Positions 23,920 through 29,965 of a stretch of 64,000 nt of DNA are shown in pieces. This DNA comes from QHVT01 sp036399015. GTDB taxonomy: Bacteria > Acidobacteriota > Thermoanaerobaculia > Gp7-AA8. The stretch's first letter is position 1, and the number at the start of each line of letters is the position of its first letter. Location: the NCBI GenBank assembly GCA_036399015.1, contig DASWNW010000033.1, positions 1 through 64,000 of the forward strand, given 5' to 3'. The position numbers and the translations under genes are program-made. Under the pieces are notes generated by a model. That model worked only from the letters and a program-made list of their open reading frames with translations, did not search any database and was not told where the DNA came from.

Positions 23920-25557
23920 ATGACCCTTCCAGCCTGGGCCGACAAACTCATCGCCCTCTACCAGTCGCACGCGGCGAATCAGTTCCTCCTCTACGGCAAC
24001 GTCAACGACCGCTTCCTCCTCGACGGGAAGACGCTCGGCAGCCTCCCCGACTTTCTCCACCGCGTCATCCTTCCCCGCTTCGACGTCATCCTCAGCTACG
24101 ACCTCGGCAACGGCGTGCGCATTGAGAAGGGGGCGGAGATCGTCACCAAGTGGCCCGCCTACCGCGAGAGCGCCGAGCTGCCGCGCGCGCCGCGTCCGGC
24201 GACGGAGTGGCTGACGCGCTTCTTCCGCTACACCGCGAACCTGGCGAAGCTCGGCCAGACGCCGCACCAGGTTGGCTTCTACATGAAAGGCGCGCACCTC
24301 GTCGCGCCGGCGCTGCCGGGGGCGCTCAACTACGACCTCAGCGCGCTGGCGATGCTCATGCGCGACTGGGCGGCCGACGACCATCTCACCCGCCACTCGC
24401 TCGCCACCTTCCTCATCGCCGAGAACCTCAACGACCTCCACCCGCTGCTCGTGAACCATCCGCGCGCCGCGCCGGTCGAGGTGCCGCTGCCGTCGACGGG
24501 CGAGCTGCGCGACGGCCTCACGTTGTTTGCGAACGAGCACGCCCTCGTCCTCTCCGAGTTCGCGCCGGCGTACGACACCATCGCCCATCAGCTCACCGGC
24601 ACGACGCTCACCTCGGTCGAGAACCTGCTGCGCATGAAGTCGCACCGCAAGGAAGTGCTGCACGCCGGCGACCTCGTGACGATGCGCAAGGAGCTCGTGG
24701 AGAAAGACTCCGCGGGCCTCATCGAGTTCATCGAGTCGAAGCGGACGCTCGACGACTACAACGCGCAGGAGCGCCTCAAGACCTGGCTGCGGCAGGACAT
24801 CAAGCTGTGGCACATGAACGACGTGCAGGCGCTGCCGATGGGCTACCTGCTCTGCGGCCCGGTCGGCACCGGCAAGACGTACCTCGTCGAATGCCTCGCC
24901 GGCGAGGCGGGCGTGCCGGTGGTGAAGCTGAAGAACTTCCGCGACAAATGGGTCGGCAGCACCGAAGGGAACCTCGAGAAGATCTTCCGCCTCCTGAAGG
25001 GGCTGGGGCGCTGCTTCGTCTTCATCGACGAGGCCGACCAGGCCCTCGGCAAGCGCGACGCCGGCAGCGGCGACTCCGGCCTCTCCGGCCGCATCTACGG
25101 CATGTTCGCCGAGCAGATGAGCAACCCCGCGAACCGGGGACGCATCGTCTGGATCCTCGCCTCCAGCCGCCCCGACCTCATCGAGGTCGACCTCAAGCGT
25201 CCCGGACGCGTCGACGTGAAGATTCCGATCTTTCCTACAACCACTGCCTCGGAAGGCTTCGCGCTCATCCGCGCCCTCGCGAAGCGGCGGAGCGTGGAGC
25301 TGCAGGAGAGCGATTTCGCGGCCGTCGAGCCGCTCATCCCGAAGCTGCTCACGCCCGGCGCCGCCGAGTCGATCGCGGTGAAGCTCTACCGCTCCGTGCG
25401 CACCGGCGGGCTGAACGCCGTCGACGCGCTGCGCGACACGCTGGAGACCTACCAGACGCCGGTGCCGCCCGACGTGATGGAGTTCCAGATCGCGCTCGCG
25501 GCCCGCGAGGCGAGCGACGGCGACTTCGTGCCGGAAGCGTTCCGTCATCTGCGCTGA
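23920..25557 (+). CDS. AAA+ ATPase, Ycf46/SpoVK-like
   Basis: Cytoplasmic ATPase of 545 residues. The C-terminal half is a complete classical-clade AAA module: Walker A GPVGTGKT (313-320), pore/substrate region KWVGSTEGNLEKIF, Walker B CFVFIDEAD (365-373), sensor-1 region IVWILASSRPDL and Arg-finger region LKRPGRVDVK (425-434). The N-terminal half (about 15-205) looks like a degenerate ATPase domain, with no P-loop but a sensor-like FLIAENLNDLHPLLVNHPR, as in Ycf46-type proteins. It follows PspA-like and membrane coiled-coil genes and could disassemble their polymers as Vps4 does for ESCRT-III. That role is inference; the ATPase call is secure. Confidence 0.9.
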   Translation: MTLPAWADKLIALYQSHAANQFLLYGNVNDRFLLDGKTLGSLPDFLHRVILPRFDVILSYDLGNGVRIEKGAEIVTKWPAYRESAELPRAPRPATEWLTRFFRYTANLAKLGQTPHQVGFYMKGAHLVAPALPGALNYDLSALAMLMRDWAADDHLTRHSLATFLIAENLNDLHPLLVNHPRAAPVEVPLPSTGELRDGLTLFANEHALVLSEFAPAYDTIAHQLTGTTLTSVENLLRMKSHRKEVLHAGDLVTMRKELVEKDSAGLIEFIESKRTLDDYNAQERLKTWLRQDIKLWHMNDVQALPMGYLLCGPVGTGKTYLVECLAGEAGVPVVKLKNFRDKWVGSTEGNLEKIFRLLKGLGRCFVFIDEADQALGKRDAGSGDSGLSGRIYGMFAEQMSNPANRGRIVWILASSRPDLIEVDLKRPGRVDVKIPIFPTTTASEGFALIRALAKRRSVELQESDFAAVEPLIPKLLTPGAAESIAVKLYRSVRTGGLNAVDALRDTLETYQTPVPPDVMEFQIALAAREASDGDFVPEAFRHLR

Positions 25558-25577
25558 GGGCGACGTACAATCCGCCC

Positions 25578-26210
25578 ATGTCCCTGCTGATGCAGCACAA
25601 GGCTCCCCCCACCGCTCCCCGCCTCGACGGGAAGGAAGTGCTGCACGCGTTCGACCCCTCGCAGGCTAAGGTGAAGGGGGTCATGTTCGGAGGGCGGAAG
25701 GCCTTCCTCCTCGAGACGCTCGGCGAGGAGGGCTTCAACGCCTTCACGGCGAAGCTGACGCCGCGGACGAAGGCGTACGTGAAGACGCCGCTGGCGTCGA
25801 GCTGGTGCGAGTTCGAGTCGCTGATCGAGCTCGACCGCGCGATCTACAACGAGCTGAAGGCGCGCTACCCCCACGTCCTCGCCCTCATCGGCGCCGCCTC
25901 GGCCGAGCTGGGGATCGGCCGCATCTACAAATCGCTCGACTCCGAGAGCCTCGTGCAGTTCCTCGAGTCGAACGCCATGTTCCACGACCAGTACCAGAAG
26001 TTCGGCAGCGTGCAGTTCGAGAAGACCCCCTCCGGCGCCCGGATGATCTACTCGAACTACCCGGTCCACAGCCCCATCTTCTGCGCCAGCGCCGTCGGCT
26101 ACTTTCTCGAGTCGATCCTCCGCCACGGCGGCACCGACCCGTCCGTGACGGAGACGAAGTGCCAGTGCCACGGCGACAAGACGTGCACGTTTGAGATGAA
26201 GTGGCGCTAG
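25578..26210 (+). CDS. V4R/heme-NO-binding-like (DUF2378-type) protein
   Basis: A 210-residue protein whose C-terminus reads TKCQCHGDKTCTFEMKW, the Cys-containing end of V4R/HNOB-related small-molecule-binding domains. The centre has SLIELDRAIYNELKARYPHV and SAELGIGRIYKSLD, resembling the DUF2378 group described mainly from myxobacteria and relatives. It may bind a hydrophobic or redox ligand. The ATG lies 20 bp after the AAA+ gene on the same strand, so it may belong to the same transcript. Assignment is by motif memory and moderate. Confidence 0.6.
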   Translation: MSLLMQHKAPPTAPRLDGKEVLHAFDPSQAKVKGVMFGGRKAFLLETLGEEGFNAFTAKLTPRTKAYVKTPLASSWCEFESLIELDRAIYNELKARYPHVLALIGAASAELGIGRIYKSLDSESLVQFLESNAMFHDQYQKFGSVQFEKTPSGARMIYSNYPVHSPIFCASAVGYFLESILRHGGTDPSVTETKCQCHGDKTCTFEMKWR

Positions 26211-26231
26211 CCGCACGCGCGGAGCGCGTGC

Positions 26232-26330
26232 GGGTTGCTGGTTGCTGGTTGCTGGAAGAGGGAACCGGCAACGGGCAACGCGCCACGCGCCACGCGGGCA
26301 ACCAGCAACCAGTAACCAGCAACCAGCAAC
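26232..26330. repeat. dispersed word-type inverted repeat (GTTGCTG family)
   Basis: Three tandem GTTGCTG words (26234-26255) face an inverted tandem of CAACCAG words (26298-26330). The spacer itself carries GGCAACGGGCAAC and GCGCCAC words. GC-rich near-palindromes (cgcacgcgcggagcgcgtgcg before; gcgcgcggcgcgccgcgcg after) flank it. It fills most of the 179-bp gap before the gene at 26390. Confidence 0.85.
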
Positions 26331-26389
26331 GCGCGCGGCGCGCCGCGCGCCGCGCGGCTCGCGTGCTATTCTCGATCCCCCCGGGCGCC

Positions 26390-26917
26390 ATGGCTGACGA
26401 CAACAAAACCCTCGAGACACCGCTCCCTGAGATCGACGAGCGGGCCATCGGCAAAAAGTATGGGCTCCGCGAGCTCGTCTATCCCGACTCGGAGCAGATG
26501 AAGAGCCTCTCGCTCTTTCTCAGCGACGCGATCGAGAATGGCAAGTGCGGGCCGGTGCCGCGCACCGGCGTGGTGATGCTGCTCGAGTTCCTTCAGGCCA
26601 CCATCAACCGCCAGCACATCACCAAGGGGCCGCGGATGTCGCAGGAGGAGTTCGACGTTCTGCAGACGCCCTACTACCTCGCCGCGCGCGTCGTCTCGAA
26701 GATCCAGCGGGCGCGCCAGGAGTCGACGAAGGGGGTCGTCTACCAGACCACCTACATCTCCCTCAACCAGTTCATGGAGGTGCTGCGCAGCCTCCTCGAT
26801 CCCGGCTGCTACTGGCTGCGGGCCAAGGTGCCGGAGGGCGTCCGCGAGGTGATGGCGGCGTTGCGCGACTTCCTGGTCCTCTACCCGGAGCAGCGGCGGA
26901 AAGGCCGCGCCCTCTGA
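26390..26917 (+). CDS. unrecognised 175-residue cytoplasmic protein
   Basis: A helical protein without signal or membrane segment. Notable segments are GKKYGLRELVYPDSEQMKSL, VVMLLEFLQATINRQHITKG and QFMEVLRSLLDPGCYWLRAK. I do not recognise a family. The ATG before ADDNKTLET is the first start after the repeat element; upstream in-frame codons only translate the repeat. The next gene follows after 8 bp and the one after overlaps, so 26390-28099 looks like one transcription unit. Confidence 0.65.
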   Translation: MADDNKTLETPLPEIDERAIGKKYGLRELVYPDSEQMKSLSLFLSDAIENGKCGPVPRTGVVMLLEFLQATINRQHITKGPRMSQEEFDVLQTPYYLAARVVSKIQRARQESTKGVVYQTTYISLNQFMEVLRSLLDPGCYWLRAKVPEGVREVMAALRDFLVLYPEQRRKGRAL

Positions 26918-26925
26918 GCGACGCC

Positions 26926-27144
26926 ATGGCCCGGTATCTCCAGAAGATCTCGCTCCGCCCCTACAGCGACGCCGAGATCTGGACCGGGTGGGAGCTGGAG
27001 AACCGGGCCGGCGAGCTGGAGGGCCTCATCCTCGCCGACGGCATGACGCAGGAGGAGCTGGTGGCGAAGTACGGCGTCACCGAGTTCCAGAAGATCCCCG
27101 GTGAGTACCTCGGCGTGCGGGAGTTCCGTTCCAAACAGGAATGA
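26926..27144 (+). CDS. small cytoplasmic protein, unknown function
   Basis: A 72-residue protein (starts MARYLQKISLRPYSDAEIW, ends GVREFRSKQE). Acidic and charged, no signal peptide, no Cys. Its TGA overlaps the next ATG, so it is coupled to the membrane protein that follows. No family recognised. The closely packed position and codon pattern support it being real. Confidence 0.55.
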   Translation: MARYLQKISLRPYSDAEIWTGWELENRAGELEGLILADGMTQEELVAKYGVTEFQKIPGEYLGVREFRSKQE

Positions 27145-27509
27145 CCGTCGGCGGCCACGTCCTCACCCCGCTCGAGACCGGGTTCCTGATCGCGTCGGTC
27201 GTGGCGATCGTCGTCATCTTCCTTGCCGAATGGTTGCGGGCGCACGTGCGGGAGCGGGGTACACTCCCCCCGCCCGTGCTGCTTTTCCTCCGCATTACCC
27301 TCGGCATCGTGTTCCTGATCCTCGGCGTGATCGGCTCGCTGCTGCCGGTACTGCAGGGGTGGATCTTCTTCCTGCTGGCGGCACTGGTCCTCTTTCCTCA
27401 AAGCCGCTTCGCCGTGAAGGCATGCGACAAAATAGAGCCGAAGATGCCGCGCATGGTCGCCTGGCTGCGACGCCGCGGGATCGGAACGCATCGGGAACAG
27501 CAGCCATGA
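27141..27509 (+). CDS. small two-to-three-span membrane protein, PGPGW-like
   Basis: A 122-residue protein with hydrophobic segments at about 12-30 (TGFLIASVVAIVVIFLAEWL) and 45-88 (LLFLRITLGIVFLILGVIGS, then LLPVLQGWIFFLLAALVLFP). The LLPVLQGWIFFLLAALVLFP stretch resembles the PGPGW/DUF454-like putative membrane proteins. The cytoplasmic tail is basic (PRMVAWLRRRGIGTH). The start overlaps the preceding stop (ATGA), and its own stop overlaps the methyltransferase start (ATGA). Function unknown. Confidence 0.6.
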   Translation: MTVGGHVLTPLETGFLIASVVAIVVIFLAEWLRAHVRERGTLPPPVLLFLRITLGIVFLILGVIGSLLPVLQGWIFFLLAALVLFPQSRFAVKACDKIEPKMPRMVAWLRRRGIGTHREQQP

Positions 27510-28099
27510 CCAAGCAGTACGACAAAGCCTATTTCGATCACTGGTACCGCGGGCGGACCCGCGTGAGCACGCACGCCGAGGTGCGGAGGAAGGTGGCGGT
27601 CGCGATCGCGAACGCCGAGTACTTTCTGCGGCGCCAGCTGCGCACCGTGCTCGACGTCGGCTGCGGCGAGGGCGCCTGGCTGCAGCACCTCCAGGCCTTC
27701 CGCCCCCGCGTGCAGTACCTCGGCCTCGACCCCTCGGAGTACGTCGTCAAGCGCTTCGGCCGCGAGCGCAACATCAAGCGCGCCTCGTTCGGCGACCTGC
27801 CGAAGCTCCACCTCGGCGTCTACGACCTCGTGGTCTGCTCCGACGTCCTGCACTACGTCCCCGACGCCGAGCTCAAGGCGGGCATCCAGTCGCTCGCCGG
27901 CGCCACGGACGGTCTGGCTTTTCTGGAAGTGCTGACGAAGGAAGACGACATCGTCGGCGATCTCGACGACTTCATCCGCCGCCCCGCGGCCGCCTACCGG
28001 AAGCTCTTCTCCGGCGCCGGGATGACCTTCGTCGGGCCGTACTGCTGGCTCTCCCCCGCCTTCAAGGACTCGGTGGCGGAGCTGGAATCATCTAAGTAG
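27506..28099 (+). CDS. class I SAM-dependent methyltransferase
   Basis: A 197-residue Rossmann-type methyltransferase. Motif I is TVLDVGCGEGAWLQHL (SAM-binding glycines), followed by an acidic residue in YLGLDPSEYVVKRF, post-motif GVYDLVVCSDVLHYVP (motif IV) and the AGATDGLAFLEVL strand. The N-terminus KQYDKAYFDHWYRG is typical of type-11/23 methyltransferases. The substrate cannot be predicted. It is last in the coupled run of genes from 26390; a 42-bp tandem repeat begins 17 bp after its stop. Confidence 0.88.
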   Translation: MTKQYDKAYFDHWYRGRTRVSTHAEVRRKVAVAIANAEYFLRRQLRTVLDVGCGEGAWLQHLQAFRPRVQYLGLDPSEYVVKRFGRERNIKRASFGDLPKLHLGVYDLVVCSDVLHYVPDAELKAGIQSLAGATDGLAFLEVLTKEDDIVGDLDDFIRRPAAAYRKLFSGAGMTFVGPYCWLSPAFKDSVAELESSK

Positions 28100-28116
28100 C
28101 GCGCGGGGCGCAGCAC

Positions 28117-28314
28117 CCGGGCGCGTGCGCCCGAACCCTGCCGCCATGCGCCCGTACCCCGGGCGCGTGCGCCCGAACCTTGCCGCCATGCGCCCCTACC
28201 CCGGGCGCGTGCGCCCAAACCCTGCCGCCATGCGCCCAAACTCCGGGCGCGTGCGCCCAGACCCCGCCGCCATGCGCCCGAACTCCGGGCGCGTGCGCCC
28301 AGACCCTGCCGCCA
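28117..28314. repeat. 42-bp minisatellite, about 4.7 copies
   Basis: Units begin CCGGGCGCGTGCGCCC at 28117, 28159, 28201, 28243 and 28285, exactly 42 bp apart, each with GCCGCCATGCGCCC in the middle and a few substitutions (Cga/Caa/Cag). The last copy is cut at about 28314. 42 bp equals 14 codons, so frames stay open through it on both strands, but no coding signal starts there. It fills the first part of a 334-bp gap; the rest holds the promoter and leader of the next gene. Confidence 0.92.
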
Positions 28315-28347
28315 TCGGCGCACGACCTGTCAACTTTAAAGAGCCAC

Positions 28348-28376
28348 TTGACACTTTAATAGTCCTGATCTACATT
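28348..28376 (+). promoter_or_regulatory. sigma-70 promoter of the 28434 gene
   Basis: Perfect -35 TTGACA (28348-28353), a 17-bp spacer and -10 TACATT (28371-28376) within an unusually AT-rich stretch. The start point would be near 28383, giving a leader of about 50 nt with the palindrome TGTACA next to the -10. This is the best promoter in the window. Confidence 0.75.
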
Positions 28377-28433
28377 GTGTACAGTCGTACCGTGCACGGA
28401 TCTGACGAAATCAAAAGAAAGGAGGTGATACTC

Positions 28434-28979
28434 ATGGTCAACAAGCTGTCTTCCGAGGTACCGCAGTCTGTCGAGCCGCCGGTCATTCCGACGCCGACGG
28501 TCACGCACTACCAGCAGGTCGCGAACGAGCTCTCTGCCGCGATGCAGACGTTCAAGTCCGCGATCCCGGGTTATGAAAGCGCCCACTCCCTGACGAAGGA
28601 CGTCGTCGAGAGGAAGCGCCGGATCCCGATGGGGTTCGTGAACAAGGCGATCGGCGCGCTGCTCATGTCGCCCGAGTTGCAGACCATCAAGCAACTCGAC
28701 GCGGCGGAGTCGCTCGACGACGCGCAGTTCATCGACGCGCTCGCGCCGGTGCTGCAGCAACTCGGGACGCTGTACGACGGGTTGAAGTTCACGATCGACG
28801 CGCGGAAAGCGCGCCTGGCCGCGAACGCGCAGCAGATCTATGCGATCAGCAGAGGTCTGGCGCAGACCCGGGCCGGTGCCGACCTGACCGGACACGTGGA
28901 TGAAATGAAGCGTGCCCGCCGGTCGCACCGCCGCCGTACCGACGCCCCTGCCTCTCCCACCACCACGCCCCAGGCGTAA
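28434..28979 (+). CDS. unrecognised 181-residue protein with strong expression signals
   Basis: A helical protein with no signal peptide: HYQQVANELSAAMQTFKSAI, LSLDDAQFIDALAPVLQQLG-like segments, and a very basic, probably disordered tail (MKRARRSHRRRTDAPASPTT). GGAGGTGAT at 28421-28429, nearly ideal Shine-Dalgarno complementarity, lies 8 bases before the ATG. With the consensus promoter and an intrinsic terminator it is a self-contained, probably highly expressed single-gene unit. The basic tail would suit nucleic-acid or surface binding. Upstream in-frame codons only read the minisatellite and leader. Family not recognised. Confidence 0.72.
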   Translation: MVNKLSSEVPQSVEPPVIPTPTVTHYQQVANELSAAMQTFKSAIPGYESAHSLTKDVVERKRRIPMGFVNKAIGALLMSPELQTIKQLDAAESLDDAQFIDALAPVLQQLGTLYDGLKFTIDARKARLAANAQQIYAISRGLAQTRAGADLTGHVDEMKRARRSHRRRTDAPASPTTTPQA

Positions 28980-28988
28980 CTCCTGGGA

Positions 28989-29028
28989 CCCTCCCCGCTG
29001 CCCGGGCGGCGGGGAGGGTTCGTTTTTT
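28989..29028 (+). terminator. intrinsic terminator
   Basis: CCCTCCCCGC (28989-28998) pairs perfectly with GCGGGGAGGG (29009-29018) around a loop containing CCCGGG, followed by TTCG and six T (29023-29028). It is 10 bp after the stop of the 28434 gene and ends at the convergent hydrolase gene. Confidence 0.88.
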
Positions 29029-29721
29029 CTAGGCGTTCGTCTGCAGGAACGCCACTGCCTGCCGGATGATCTCCCTCGACCTCCCGCTGTCGTGCGAGAG
29101 GTCGAACGCGTGCGGGCCCTCGGGGTGGTTCGCGAACGTCAGCGGCGCGTTGCGGCGCAGTGCCTCGACGACGAAGGCGTCGAGGGTCTCGTTGAGGCGG
29201 GGGAACTGATCCTGCCCGGCGCGCGCGACGAAGAGCGGCTTCTCCCCGGGAAAGGTGAAGCCGGGGTTGGCGAAGCCGAACGTCTTCGCCGTCTCCGCGA
29301 TCGCCCCCTCCACCTCCAGCATGAAGCCGTAGAGCAGCGCGGCGCAGCGGGCGCGGTGCAGCGCCGACAGCGCCAGCGGGACGTTTCCGGAGCTGGCCAG
29401 CAGCGACACCGGCCGCTCCCCCAGCGTGTCGAGCAGCAGCGAGAGGCCGCTCACCGGCTCGACGTTCGTATAGGTGATCGCCGTGAGACCGGCAGCCGCG
29501 ATCAGCCGCGCCCAGGCCACGTTCGACGGCATGTCCTTGAACCGGAACCCCAGCTTCCGCTGGAACCCGGGATCGGGATAGCCGGCCACGATCACCACCG
29601 CGCGCTCCGGCTCGGGGACGCCGGGCGGGGTGTAGACGTCCATCACCAGTCCGTCGGCGAAGGGAACGTCCGGACGGACCTCCACCGACTCCATCTCTGG
29701 AGTGCTGTAGACGATGCTCAT
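29029..29721 (-). CDS. alpha/beta-hydrolase fold protein
   Basis: A 230-residue cytoplasmic hydrolase-fold protein. It has a DVYTPPGVPEPERAVVIVAG start typical of dienelactone-hydrolase/BD-FAE esterases, a nucleophile-elbow region SLLASSGNVPLALSAL (Ser in a G/S-rich turn rather than a clear GxSxG), an acid site in ARAGQDQFPRL and a His in HPEGPHAFDLSHD. Esterase or lactonase activity is likely but the altered elbow is a caution. It is convergent with the preceding gene, sharing the terminator region, and next to a 159-bp inverted repeat on its 5' side. Confidence 0.8.
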   Translation of the reverse strand: MSIVYSTPEMESVEVRPDVPFADGLVMDVYTPPGVPEPERAVVIVAGYPDPGFQRKLGFRFKDMPSNVAWARLIAAAGLTAITYTNVEPVSGLSLLLDTLGERPVSLLASSGNVPLALSALHRARCAALLYGFMLEVEGAIAETAKTFGFANPGFTFPGEKPLFVARAGQDQFPRLNETLDAFVVEALRRNAPLTFANHPEGPHAFDLSHDSGRSREIIRQAVAFLQTNA

Positions 29722-29771
29722 GTGCTTTCCTCCTGAGCAGAATGCTCTTACTCCACCAACCGATCAGGGAA

Positions 29772-29930
29772 CGACCGGAGGCCTCCGGCGGCCGGGCCGC
29801 GGGCCCGGACCCGATGGTTGGCCCAGCCTCCGCGACACAGCCTCGTATCTCGCAACAGAGTGTCGCGGAGGCTAGGCCAACCCAACGGGGTCCGGGGCCG
29901 ATGGCCCCGGCCGCCGGAGGCCTCCGGTCG
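29772..29930. repeat. 159-bp long inverted repeat (cruciform/MITE-like)
   Basis: The outer arms CGACCGGAGGCCTCCGGCGG and its complement (ending 29930) and the inner arms GCCTCCGCGACAC (29826-29838) and GTGTCGCGGAGGC (29860-29872) are perfect; the middle arm parts (ggcccggacccgatggttgg / ccaacccaacggggtccggg) are imperfect. The loop is about 21 bp. It occupies the space between divergent and convergent genes at 29721 and 29966 and contains no gene. Confidence 0.85.
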
Positions 29931-29965
29931 TCTCCTCATCCGTGGATGAAGTGCGTGCGTTCTGC

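Noticed and set aside
28117..28314. Regular 42-bp repeats that look at first like a CRISPR array
   Set aside because: There are no unique spacers; repeats are head-to-tail with the same sequence throughout and no cas genes are near. It is a minisatellite.
28125..28433. An in-frame upstream extension of the 28434 gene through the minisatellite
   Set aside because: It would put the promoter and the ideal ribosome-binding site inside the coding sequence; the translated part is a pure repeat of MRPNPAAMRP type.
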